NCBI GenBank assembly: GCA_036393975.1
Contig: DASWFZ010000205.1
Span: 1 to 16,675, forward strand
DNA length: 16,675 nt
Direction of reading: 5' to 3'
Source: 13-1-40CM-64-14 sp036393975
GTDB taxonomy: Bacteria > Sysuimicrobiota > Sysuimicrobiia > Sysuimicrobiales > Kaftiobacteriaceae
The notes below the pieces were generated by a model. It saw only the letters and a program-made list of their open reading frames with translations, did no database searches and had not been told where the DNA came from. Below, piece by piece: positions 8,675 through 16,675 of the stretch. Position 1 is the stretch's first letter. Each line of letters starts with the position of its first letter. The position numbers and the translations under genes were made by a program.

Positions 8675-10191
8675 GCGCGACGCGACCTACCGAAGACCCG
8701 CGCGCACGACCCTCGGAGCCGGAGATCGACACGTTCTCTTCAGTGGAGGCAGATGTGCTGCACGAAGAGTGCGGGGTCCTCGGGATCGTCAGCGGGGATC
8801 TGCCCGCCGCGCCGATGGCCCATCTAGGTCTGTATGCCCTCCAGCATCGCGGCCAGGAAAGCGCCGGGATCGCGACCAGCGATGGGGTGCACATGTGGCA
8901 TCACCGCGGGATGGGGCTGGTGTCCCAAGTGTTTGACGCGGACCGCATTAGTCAGCTTCCCGGCTCGCTGGCGGTCGGGCACGTCCGCTACTCGACGATG
9001 GGCTCCGCGCAGTTAGCGAACGCGCAACCAATCGTAATCCCGTCCCCCTGGGGAATGCTGGCGCTGGCACACAATGGGAACTTGATCAACGCACCTCAGT
9101 GGCGCGCGGCGCTTGAGGCAGAGGGCGTCGAGTTCACCGGTACCACAGACAGCGAAGTCATTGCGCAGATGATCGCGCACGCCCCCGCGCCGTCTGTCGA
9201 AGAGGCGATCGCCCATACGATGCGGCGGATCGAAGGCGCGTACACGATCGTGGTCCTGGTCGGCGGTCGTGTGCTGGGATTCCGTGACGCGCATGCGATC
9301 CGTCCGCTCGCGATTGGCACGACCGGACACACCTGGATGATTGCGTCTGAGAGTTGCGCGTTCGATCACCTCGGGGGTGTCCCCGTCCGCGAGGTCGATC
9401 CGGGCGAGCTCGTCATCCTGGATGCGAACGGGTTACAGTCGATCCAGGTCTTGTCCCCCCTCCGTGTCGCCCACTGTGTCTTCGAGTACATCTATTTCGC
9501 CCGGCCCGACACGGTACTCGCCGACCGGAACGTCCACGTGACGCGGAGGCGACTAGGCCGGATTCTCGCGCGCGAGCATCCGGTGCAGGCTGATGTCGTC
9601 ATCCCCGTGCCCGATTCCGGGGCCTCTGCGGCGATGGGGTATGCCGAAGCGTCGGGGATCCCCCTCGAAGTCGGGCTGATCAAGAACCGCTATATCGGGC
9701 GCACGTTCATCCAACCGGACCCGGCCCTGCGCGACTTCGGGGTGCGCGTCAAACTGAATCCGCTGCGCGACGTCCTGGAGGGCCGCCGCGTCGTTCTGGT
9801 CGATGACTCGATCGTCCGGGGCACGACCAGCGGCAAGATTGTGCGCATGCTCCGCGCGTCTGGGGCCACCGAGGTTCATGTCCGCATCTCCTCCCCGCCG
9901 ATCCGCTACTCCTGTTATTACGGGATCGACACGAGCAGCCGCGGGCAACTCGTGGCTGCCACGGCGAGTGTGGAGGAAATTCGCGCGCTCATCGGAGCAG
10001 ACTCACTCGGCTACCTCAGCCAGAGCGGGCTGGTCGAAGCACTGCAGTTGGCTCCGGATCGGCTCTGCATGGCATGTTTGGATGGTGCATATCCGACGAC
10101 TGTACCCGTCGAAGCCCTCGCCGGTCGCCATGCGCTCGAGACACCAGCACGCCGGCCGGAAAGCGCGTTGACCGGTGCGGATGATGTCTGA
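8671..10191 (+). CDS. purF: Glutamine PRPP amidotransferase PurF (Fe-S type)
   Basis: Commits PRPP to purine synthesis by making 5-phosphoribosylamine from PRPP and glutamine. The N-terminal Ntn glutaminase starts at Cys34 (HEECGVLGIV), so the first 33 residues look like a propeptide that must be removed to free the nucleophile, as in the B. subtilis enzyme. The PRPP loop VVLVDDSIVRGTTS lies near residues 374-387. Four cysteines, Cys269 (AHCVFEY), Cys415 (YSCYYG), Cys466 and Cys469 (CMAC), occupy the places of the [4Fe-4S] ligands of the Bacillus enzyme, with the same 146-residue spacing between the first two. This implies an oxygen-sensitive cluster. ATG 8671 overlaps the purL stop as ATGA. 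The C-terminal 20 or so residues are a variable tail running into purM. Confidence 0.95.
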   Translation: MSATRPTEDPRARPSEPEIDTFSSVEADVLHEECGVLGIVSGDLPAAPMAHLGLYALQHRGQESAGIATSDGVHMWHHRGMGLVSQVFDADRISQLPGSLAVGHVRYSTMGSAQLANAQPIVIPSPWGMLALAHNGNLINAPQWRAALEAEGVEFTGTTDSEVIAQMIAHAPAPSVEEAIAHTMRRIEGAYTIVVLVGGRVLGFRDAHAIRPLAIGTTGHTWMIASESCAFDHLGGVPVREVDPGELVILDANGLQSIQVLSPLRVAHCVFEYIYFARPDTVLADRNVHVTRRRLGRILAREHPVQADVVIPVPDSGASAAMGYAEASGIPLEVGLIKNRYIGRTFIQPDPALRDFGVRVKLNPLRDVLEGRRVVLVDDSIVRGTTSGKIVRMLRASGATEVHVRISSPPIRYSCYYGIDTSSRGQLVAATASVEEIRALIGADSLGYLSQSGLVEALQLAPDRLCMACLDGAYPTTVPVEALAGRHALETPARRPESALTGADDV

Positions 10192-11212
10192 CGGCCCCGT
10201 GACCTACAGTGGCGCAGGAGTGGATCGCGCAGGCGTGCAGGATGCGCTGGCGTCGCTGCGCAGTCGGATTCGGGAGACCTTCAACGCGCACGTCGTGGGT
10301 GACATTGGGCACTTCGGAGGACTCTTCCACCTTACCGGCCATCGGGACCCGGTGCTGGTGTCGTCGATCGACGGCGTGGGCACCAAGGTCTTGCTCGCCC
10401 GGGAAGCCCACCGTCTCGCGGGCGTGGGGCGCGATGCCATTGTGCACGGGGTAAATGACATCGCCGTCCTGGGGGCAGCACCACTCTTCGCCTTGGACTA
10501 CCTCGCCGCGACCCATCTGGAGCCCACGGAGGTGGCCGCGCTCGTCGACGGGATGGCCGCGGCGTGCCGCGAAGAAGGAGTGGTCTTACTGGGCGGGGAG
10601 ACAGCCCAGATGCCCGGGGTGTATACCGAGACCGGGGCCGATGTGGTGGCCTGCATCGTGGGTGTCGTTGATCGTGCGGCCATTTCCGACGGATCATCGA
10701 TCCGCCGGGGCGATGTGGTGATCGGTTTAGCCTCTGACGGATTGCAGACGAATGGATTCACCCTCGTGCGTGCGATAATGCGGCGGCGCGGCTGGACGCT
10801 AGATACCACGCTGCCTGAACTCGGCGTCCCCCTCGCGGATGCGCTTCTGGTTCCCCACCGCTCCTACCGCCGAGGACTGCGCGCTCTGAGTGCGGCGAGC
10901 TGGCTGCGCGGGGCGGCGCACATCACCGGAGGCGGGCTCCCCGGAAATCTCGTCCGCATCCTTCCGGCATCCTGCCGCGCGCGCATCGACACGACTGCCT
11001 GGCCCGCACCGAAGATCTTTGAGGTGCTGCAAGCGGCGGGCCATGTGGGACGCGAGGAGATGTTTAGCACCTTCAATATGGGGGTTGGACTCGCGGCGGT
11101 CGTGCCCGCAGATCGGGCGGGGTTGGCACTCGATATTTGCCGCTCGAACGGGGCTGCCGGGTGGATCATCGGAGAAGTGAGTTCAGGGGAGCGAGGGGTC
11201 GAGCTACAATGA
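10184..11212 (+). CDS. purM: AIR synthetase PurM
   Basis: ATP-dependent ring closure of FGAM to AIR. The 342-residue protein shows YSGAGVD at the N-terminus, SSIDGVGTKVLLA, the signature HGVNDIAVLGAAPLFALDY, LLGGETAQMPGVY, GLASDGLQTNGFTL and ITGGGLPGNLVRIL, all standard for PurM. The start is ambiguous: ATG 10184 gives MSDGPVTYSGAGVD, while ATG 10181 and GTG 10175 are in frame and slightly upstream, and no ribosome binding site separates them. With 10184 the gene overlaps the end of purF by 8 bases. The product feeds PurE. The stop overlaps purN as ATGA. Confidence 0.94.
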   Translation: MSDGPVTYSGAGVDRAGVQDALASLRSRIRETFNAHVVGDIGHFGGLFHLTGHRDPVLVSSIDGVGTKVLLAREAHRLAGVGRDAIVHGVNDIAVLGAAPLFALDYLAATHLEPTEVAALVDGMAAACREEGVVLLGGETAQMPGVYTETGADVVACIVGVVDRAAISDGSSIRRGDVVIGLASDGLQTNGFTLVRAIMRRRGWTLDTTLPELGVPLADALLVPHRSYRRGLRALSAASWLRGAAHITGGGLPGNLVRILPASCRARIDTTAWPAPKIFEVLQAAGHVGREEMFSTFNMGVGLAAVVPADRAGLALDICRSNGAAGWIIGEVSSGERGVELQ

Positions 11213-11967
11213 CCGACACGCACGCTCTCATGGCCCGCCGTGACGTGATTGGCTTGCGCATCGGGGTCCTCGTGTCAGGAAACGGGACGAATCTCCAGGC
11301 GATTCTGGATGCCTGCGCGCGCGGAGATATCGCGGGTGGCGTCGTGCTGGTCGTCTCAAGCTCGGCGAAGGCCTTCGCACTCGAGCGGGCACGCCGAGCG
11401 GGCGTGCCGACTGTCGTGCTGACCCCCAAGGAGTTTAGCGACCGCGCCTCCTACGATGCGCGGCTGATCGAGTTGCTGCGCACTGCGCAGGTCGAGCTGG
11501 TGTGCCTCGCAGGATTCCTGCGGATTCTGACGCCGCAGTTTGTCGAGCAATTCGCGGGGCGCATCATGAACATCCACCCGGCGCTGCTTCCGGCGTTTGG
11601 GGGTCCAGGCATGTACGGCGCGCACGTGCACGAGGCAGTCCTCGCGAGTGGCGTAAAGGTTTCAGGGTGCACGGTGCACTTCGCCGATGAAACGCCTGAC
11701 GGCGGGCCGATCATCCTGCAATCCCCCGTTAGGGTGGAGGATGATGACACGGTGGAGTCGCTGGCTGCGCGCGTGGGGGTGGAAGAGCACCGGCTCTATC
11801 CCGCAGCCATCCGCATGTTTGCCGAAGAAAGACTGCAGGTGATCGGTAGACGCGTCTATGTAGTTGACCCCGCAGGCCCGAGGGCACCCGCCCCTGCGGG
11901 TCGCGCGCTGTTGCGAGAGGGAGACAATTTCGAATCAGCAGGCCTCACTCAGGCCAAGAAGGTGTGA
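11209..11967 (+). CDS. purN: GAR transformylase PurN with C-terminal tail
   Basis: Transfers formyl from 10-formyl-tetrahydrofolate to GAR. Seen: the phosphate-binding LVSGNGTNLQAI (21-32), the catalytic MNIHPALLPAF with Asn121 and His123, and Asp164 in ADETPDGGPI. The fold should end near residue 218 (GRRVYV); an extra tail of about 34 residues follows (219-252), rich in Pro, Ala and Arg and unlike the family. The DNA under this tail carries two inverted repeats and the purH ribosome binding site, so it may be former intergenic sequence captured by loss of a stop codon. ATG 11209 overlaps the purM stop as ATGA; about 15 N-terminal residues precede the conserved core. Confidence 0.93.
   Translation: MTDTHALMARRDVIGLRIGVLVSGNGTNLQAILDACARGDIAGGVVLVVSSSAKAFALERARRAGVPTVVLTPKEFSDRASYDARLIELLRTAQVELVCLAGFLRILTPQFVEQFAGRIMNIHPALLPAFGGPGMYGAHVHEAVLASGVKVSGCTVHFADETPDGGPIILQSPVRVEDDDTVESLAARVGVEEHRLYPAAIRMFAEERLQVIGRRVYVVDPAGPRAPAPAGRALLREGDNFESAGLTQAKKV
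11866..11902 (+). repeat. Inverted repeat inside the purN tail
   Basis: The arm at 11866-11876 (GACCCCGCAGG) pairs with 11893-11902 (CCTGCGGGTC), giving ten base pairs with one bulged C around a 16-base loop. It lies wholly in the non-conserved PurN tail, about 70 bases before purH. There is no following T-run, so it is not a classical terminator. It could be an mRNA stability or pausing element, or a repeat insertion; the function is unknown. Confidence 0.5.
11941..11955 (+). repeat. Short hairpin just before the purH ribosome binding site
   Basis: GGCCT at 11941-11945 pairs with AGGCC at 11951-11955 around a five-base loop. The purH Shine-Dalgarno (AGAAGG, 11957-11962) begins two bases later. 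Its position could influence purH initiation, but a five-pair stem may be chance in GC-rich DNA. Confidence 0.35.
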
Positions 11968-11969
11968 GA

Positions 11970-13538
11970 ATGGAACAAGCCATGATGAACAAGATGCCTA
12001 ACGCGGCGGGGGTGGTGCCCGTGCGCCGTGCGCTCGTCAGCGTGTGGGAGAAGGCAGGACTGCAGGCGCTCGCCGCTACCTTGGCCGAGTTGGGGATCGA
12101 AATGGTCGCCACTGGAGGCACGGCCGATACTCTGCGGCAGTCGGGGATCTCGGTGACGACGATTGAATCGCTGACGGGCTACCCGGCCATCCTCGACGGC
12201 CGCGTTAAGACGCTGCACCCTGCGATCTTCGGGGCCATCCTGGCCCGTGACGTGCCCGCGCATCAGAGCCAGCTGGTCGGGATGGGCATCGCGCCGGTCG
12301 ACCTGGTGGTCGTCAACTTGTATCCGTTCGATTCCCGCGGCGTCGACTCGTCCATGGCTGAGGCCATGGAGCTGATCGACATCGGAGGGGTGTCGCTGCT
12401 GCGGGCCGCCGCTAAGAACTGGGCGCGCGTGGCCGTCATCTGCGATCCCAGTCAGTATGAGCGCGTGGCCGACGAGTTGCGCCGTACGCGGGGTGTGTCT
12501 GCGGATACGCGCCGTCAGCTGGCTGCCGAGGCATTCGCGCGAACCGCGGCATATGATGCCGTCATCGCAAGCTACTTCCACGCCGCTGCCAACGTGCGCT
12601 TCCCAGATCGGCTGACTCTGTCCTGGCGCAAAGTGCAACAGACGCGCTACGGGGAGAACCCCCACCAAGCCGCAGCGTTCTATCGTCCGTCGACGGGGGG
12701 CGGGGCGCTCTCCAGCGCGGACGTGCTGCAAGGCAAAGAGCTTTCCTTTAATAACCTCGTCGATCTCGATGCGGCGTGGGGGCTCGTGAATGAGTTCACC
12801 GCCCCCGCTGCGGCCATCATCAAACACGCCACCCCGTGTGGTGCGGCCACCGCGTCTGCCCTCGTGGACGCATACACACGCGCCTTGGCCTGCGATCCCG
12901 TCTCGGCGTTTGGAGGCGTCGTCGCGGTCAACCGTCCAGTCGACGAGGCGACGGCGGCGGCCATCGGGGGTATCTTTACCGAAGCGGTCATCGCGCCGGC
13001 GTTCAGTCCGGAAGCCCGAGCCCTGCTGCAAAAGAAGGGGAATCTCAGGTTGTTGGAAGCGGTGCCCCCGGCGTCCAGCGTGGGCCTGGAGATCAAGAGC
13101 CTCCATGGGGATTTGTTGGTCCAAGAGGACGATCGGGTCGATCTCGACACGGCTAGCCTGACCGTGGCGACATCACGTGCCCCGAGCAGCGCCGAGATGG
13201 CCGACCTGCGCTTTGCGTGGACGGTCGTAAAGTGGGTGAAGTCGAACGCCATCGTGCTCGCACGCGATGGAACCACTGTAGGCATCGGCGCAGGGCAGCC
13301 GAACCGTGTGGGCTCAGTCGAGATCGCGATCAAAGGCGCACGGGACCGCGCGCGCGGGGCGGTGATGGCGTCAGATGCGTTCTTTCCGTTCCGCGATGGC
13401 GTGGATGCCGCAGCGCGTGCGGGAGTGACCGCCGTCATTCAGCCTGGAGGATCTGTCCGAGACACCGAGCTCATTGCCGCGGCGAATCAGCACGACATGG
13501 CGATGGTCCTGACCGGTGTCAGACACTTCCGACACTGA
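11970..13538 (+). CDS. purH: Bifunctional AICAR transformylase/IMP cyclohydrolase PurH
   Basis: Carries out the last two steps: formylation of AICAR from 10-formyl-THF, then ring closure to IMP. The 522 residues match family length. The N-terminal MGS-like cyclohydrolase domain (about 1-200) shows ALVSVWEKAGLQ, VATGGTADTLR, GRVKTLHPAIFGAIL and VVVNLYPF. The C-terminal transformylase shows RYGENPHQAAAFY, ELSFNNLVDLDAA, IIKHATPCGAA (catalytic Lys-His), SAFGGVVAVN and the C-terminal SDAFFPFRDGVDAAARAGV. I prefer ATG 11970, seven bases after AGAAGG; an in-frame GTG at 11964 would overlap the purN stop as GTGA, and ATGs at 11985 and 11988 also exist. It is the last pur gene. No clear terminator follows its stop. 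Confidence 0.95.
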   Translation: MEQAMMNKMPNAAGVVPVRRALVSVWEKAGLQALAATLAELGIEMVATGGTADTLRQSGISVTTIESLTGYPAILDGRVKTLHPAIFGAILARDVPAHQSQLVGMGIAPVDLVVVNLYPFDSRGVDSSMAEAMELIDIGGVSLLRAAAKNWARVAVICDPSQYERVADELRRTRGVSADTRRQLAAEAFARTAAYDAVIASYFHAAANVRFPDRLTLSWRKVQQTRYGENPHQAAAFYRPSTGGGALSSADVLQGKELSFNNLVDLDAAWGLVNEFTAPAAAIIKHATPCGAATASALVDAYTRALACDPVSAFGGVVAVNRPVDEATAAAIGGIFTEAVIAPAFSPEARALLQKKGNLRLLEAVPPASSVGLEIKSLHGDLLVQEDDRVDLDTASLTVATSRAPSSAEMADLRFAWTVVKWVKSNAIVLARDGTTVGIGAGQPNRVGSVEIAIKGARDRARGAVMASDAFFPFRDGVDAAARAGVTAVIQPGGSVRDTELIAAANQHDMAMVLTGVRHFRH

Positions 13539-13561
13539 TCGCACGGATCTGTCGCGAACGG

Positions 13562-13788
13562 GCAAGACTTCTCTACACGATGATCGTGGAGGGTTCGAAT
13601 GTAATTCGATTGACAACCCTCCCGGAGGTAGTCAGCACCCCGCATTCACTCACGATGGGAGCAAGATTGCGTTCATGTCGACGCGCGACGGGAGTGCCCA
13701 AGTTTACGTGATGAATAGCGATGGGTCGAATGTGACGCGTCTGACCGGTCCTCCAGGGGAAAGTCGTTACCCTGTGTTCAGCCCCTAA
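13562..13788 (+). pseudogene. Frameshifted remnant of a TolB/PD40 beta-propeller protein
   Basis: Two reading frames carry adjacent parts of one propeller motif. From 13571 one frame reads LYTMIVEGSNVIRLT; from about 13615 the next frame reads NPPGGSQHPAFTHDGSKIAF, then VYVMNSDGSNVTRLTGPP and a TAA at 13786-13788. These resemble the YVMNxDGSNVTRLT and SPDGxKIAFxSxRDG repeats of TolB-like WD40 proteins. A single-base deletion near 13613-13616 would explain the switch. Only the last one and a half repeats remain, beginning about 25 bases after purH, with no convincing start codon or ribosome binding site. It looks like the 3' stump of a larger gene cut away by a rearrangement. A sequencing error could explain the frameshift but not the missing 5' part. 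Confidence 0.55.
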
Positions 13789-13791
13789 GCT

Positions 13792-13814
13792 GAAGGAGAG
13801 GGTTCCCCGCCTTC
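13792..13814. terminator. Possible bidirectional terminator between convergent genes
   Basis: GAAGG (13792-13796) pairs with CCTTC (13810-13814), and an inner GGG (13800-13802) pairs with CCC (13805-13807) around TT. It lies between the end of the + strand remnant (13788) and the end of the minus-strand gene (13817). Neither side has a T-tract, so the call rests on position and symmetry only. Confidence 0.3.
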
Positions 13815-13816
13815 GA

Positions 13817-14551
13817 TTAAACCGTGCCGAGTACAGCGGCCAGGGATGCGCCGGCGGCCGCGGCCAGCAGATTTACGGCGTCGTTGGTCATCCAAATTTG
13901 CCGGCCCTCCACGCTCGCCCCCAGCAGGCTATCGAGCAACATGGCCGCAGTCCCAGCTGTCCAGATCGGCAGTAGCGGTGTGTGGATCCACAGGTTGGCG
14001 AGCTCAGCAATTCCCGCCGCACCGACGCATCCAGCCAGCGTTCCCCGCCAGGTGACAGCACCCGACTGGCCGCGTGCGACGATCTGGCCAGTTGTGAGGA
14101 GTCTCGGTGGCGAGGCCGCCAGCAAGCCAATCTCCGTCGCCCACGTGTCTGCGGTGGATGCTGCAATCGCTCCAGCAAAGGCGAGGGGGACCCAGGGTGA
14201 CGGGTGCAGGGCACCCCACACGGACAGCACCGTCGCGATCGCGCCGTTAGCAAGGACCTGCGCCGCAGTGCGTCCGGCGGCATGCTCCGGGTGTGGTTTG
14301 CGGGCGGCCTGCCACCGCGTGAGGGCGCTGCTCGTCGCAAAGAAGAACACGAGGAGGCCAGCCTGCGGCCACCCCCCGAAACCAAAGACGAGCGTACCCA
14401 TGCCCACGGCCGCGGCTGCACCGTCGGTGGTCAGCCACCGCAACGCGCGAGCGGTCACGCTAATGGCGAGACTGAGGATGAAGCCGACGACGAAAGGAGG
14501 GATTGGGCCCGACGGGACGGGGGCCATGGTCGAAGGTTTCGGGATTGACAA
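13817..14551 (-). CDS. DUF92/TMEM19-family integral membrane protein
   Basis: A 244-residue hydrophobic protein with about six predicted membrane segments, the first near residues 19-37. Family marks are GTLVFGFGGWPQAGLLVFFF, ASTADTWATEIG, LLDSLLGASVEG and the C-terminal TNDAVNLLAAAAGA, typical of the DUF92 (TMEM19) family. Plant VTE6, a phytyl-phosphate kinase, is a relative; the role of bacterial members is largely unknown, so I give no substrate. I chose TTG 14551 because GGGGGA lies five bases upstream; ATG 14527 would give 236 residues but has no visible ribosome binding site. It converges on the pur operon end and diverges from the 16S gene, whose promoter overlaps its start. It has no evident link to purine synthesis. 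Confidence 0.8.
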   Translation of the reverse strand: MSIPKPSTMAPVPSGPIPPFVVGFILSLAISVTARALRWLTTDGAAAAVGMGTLVFGFGGWPQAGLLVFFFATSSALTRWQAARKPHPEHAAGRTAAQVLANGAIATVLSVWGALHPSPWVPLAFAGAIAASTADTWATEIGLLAASPPRLLTTGQIVARGQSGAVTWRGTLAGCVGAAGIAELANLWIHTPLLPIWTAGTAAMLLDSLLGASVEGRQIWMTNDAVNLLAAAAGASLAAVLGTV

Positions 14552-14573
14552 GCCTATCCCCCTGGGCTAAGGT
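14545..14573 (+). promoter_or_regulatory. Predicted sigma-70 type promoter of the 16S rRNA gene
   Basis: A perfect -35 hexamer TTGACA at 14545-14550 is followed, after exactly 17 bases, by TAAGGT at 14568-14573, a TAnnnT -10 of the kind common in high-GC bacteria. Transcription would begin near 14580, leaving a leader of about 165 bases before the mature 16S. The -35 overlaps the start codon of the divergent DUF92 gene. Confidence 0.65.
14557..14562 (-). promoter_or_regulatory. Ribosome binding site for the TTG start of the DUF92 gene
   Basis: On the minus strand this reads GGGGGA, five bases before the TTG start at 14551. It supports that start over the downstream ATG at 14527. The site lies within the spacer of the divergent 16S promoter. 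Confidence 0.5.
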
Positions 14574-14584
14574 TAGGGTGCGTT

Positions 14585-14619
14585 GGCGGGGTCGCATCCC
14601 GCCCTGCACCTTGAAAACT
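14585..14619 (+). promoter_or_regulatory. boxB/boxA-like rRNA antitermination leader
   Basis: A hairpin (GGCGGG 14585-14590 with CCCGCC 14598-14603, 7-base loop) is followed directly by TGCACCTTGAAAACT (14605-14619). The latter resembles the Bacillus rRNA leader boxA (TGTTCTTTGAAAACT), which recruits Nus factors so that RNA polymerase ignores Rho on untranslated rRNA. The order hairpin then boxA is that of known rrn leaders. The assignment is by resemblance and position. Confidence 0.55.
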
Positions 14620-14635
14620 GCATAGCGGTACGGGA
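14611..14635 (+). other. 5' arm of the 16S precursor processing stem
   Basis: This leader segment pairs with 16616-16638 downstream of the 16S gene. Blocks are 14611-14621 with 16628-16638, 14624-14629 with 16621-16626, and 14631-14635 with 16616-16620, separated by a small internal loop and one bulged A. About 22 pairs form, including one terminal U.G, bracketing the rRNA as RNase III-type 16S precursor stems do. The arm overlaps the boxA-like element. Confidence 0.75.
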
Positions 14636-14746
14636 GCCGATTGCACACACCCTCTAAGCGAAAATCTCCCCGGCGGGTCCGCAAGGATCTGGCGGGGTGT
14701 CGTTTCGTTTAGGGGATTGTTGGTCCTCGAACGAGCCTTGAGGAAT

Positions 14747-16570
<1,824 letters not shown>

Positions 16571-16615
16571 CTGGTGCACGAGTCGCCCGCGGTGGTGACT
16601 CGGGTTCCGCGGATT

Positions 16616-16638
16616 TCCCGACCGCTGGCAGTTTTCAG
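16616..16638 (+). other. 3' arm of the 16S precursor processing stem
   Basis: Pairs with the leader at 14611-14635 as described there. It begins 56 bases after the mature 16S 3' end and ends five bases before the terminator hairpin, so the 16S transcript forms a self-contained precursor loop. Confidence 0.75.
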
Positions 16639-16643
16639 ACGGA

Positions 16644-16669
16644 GGGCTGCTCGAAAGAGCAGCCCTTTT
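16644..16669 (+). terminator. Intrinsic terminator directly after the 16S gene
   Basis: GGGCTGCTC (16644-16652), a GAAA tetraloop, and GAGCAGCCC (16657-16665) form a perfect nine-pair GC-rich hairpin followed by TTTTCGTTT. It is a textbook Rho-independent terminator and ends transcription about 85-110 bases after the mature 16S. Confidence 0.9.
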
Positions 16670-16675
16670 CGTTTG

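Noticed and set aside
13570..13590. Hairpin CACGA/TCGTG after purH as an operon terminator
   Set aside because: The stem is short with a bulge, there is no T-run, and it lies in the propeller remnant where it encodes a conserved-looking motif.
13516..13788. A functional 90-codon gene starting inside the purH 3' end
   Set aside because: Its first 33 codons are out of frame with the propeller homology, there is no ribosome binding site, and the motif continues in another frame upstream, so a remnant is more likely.
13824..14570. 248-codon + strand frame opposite the DUF92 gene
   Set aside because: The minus strand carries the recognisable hydrophobic DUF92 motifs; the + strand frame has none and is a shadow.

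Overview
This window is high-GC bacterial chromosome. It holds one long purine biosynthesis operon on the + strand (positions 13-13538), a short decayed or divergent tail region (about 13562-13816), a minus-strand membrane-protein gene (13817-14551), and a free-standing 16S rRNA gene (14747-16560) with its own promoter, leader, processing stem and intrinsic terminator. PurS with a small PurL and a separate PurQ, the Bacillus-type PurF (propeptide plus four likely Fe-S cysteines), and a Bacillota-like CCTTGAAAACT element ahead of the 16S point to a Terrabacteria-type lineage (Bacillota, Chloroflexota or a related uncultured phylum). I cannot place it more precisely without aligning the 16S.

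The operon order is purD-E-A-B-C-S-Q-L-F-M-N-H. It encodes almost every step from PRPP to IMP, plus both steps from IMP to AMP. The expected gene that is missing is purK, although PurE looks like the class I enzyme that normally works with PurK. Genes are packed end to end: seven junctions are 4-base ATGA or GTGA overlaps, purF and purM overlap by 8 bases, and the other three gaps are 1, 14 and 2 bases. This implies one polycistronic mRNA with translational coupling. The operon start, promoter and any riboswitch lie upstream of the window. PurA has unusual substitutions at glutamines that are normally near-invariant. PurN has an extra C-terminal tail whose DNA carries two inverted repeats just before purH.

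Downstream of purH is a frameshifted remnant of a TolB/PD40 beta-propeller protein, then an inverted repeat between convergent genes, then a DUF92/TMEM19-family membrane protein on the minus strand. The TTG start codon and ribosome binding site of that gene sit inside the divergent 16S promoter.

The most notable feature is in the 16S gene. It is interrupted by a 274-nt insertion (16243-16516) after the base equivalent to E. coli U1498, inside the 3' decoding-region sequence used by the 1492R primer. The insertion can be folded by hand into a group I intron: P1 with a U.G pair at the 5' splice site, P2 to P9 including the P3/P7 pseudoknot core, and a terminal guanosine. It has no homing endonuclease gene. 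Removing it restores a normal 3' end, giving a 1540-nt 16S rRNA. A strong intrinsic terminator follows the 16S within about 85 bases, so this 16S appears to be transcribed apart from 23S and 5S.
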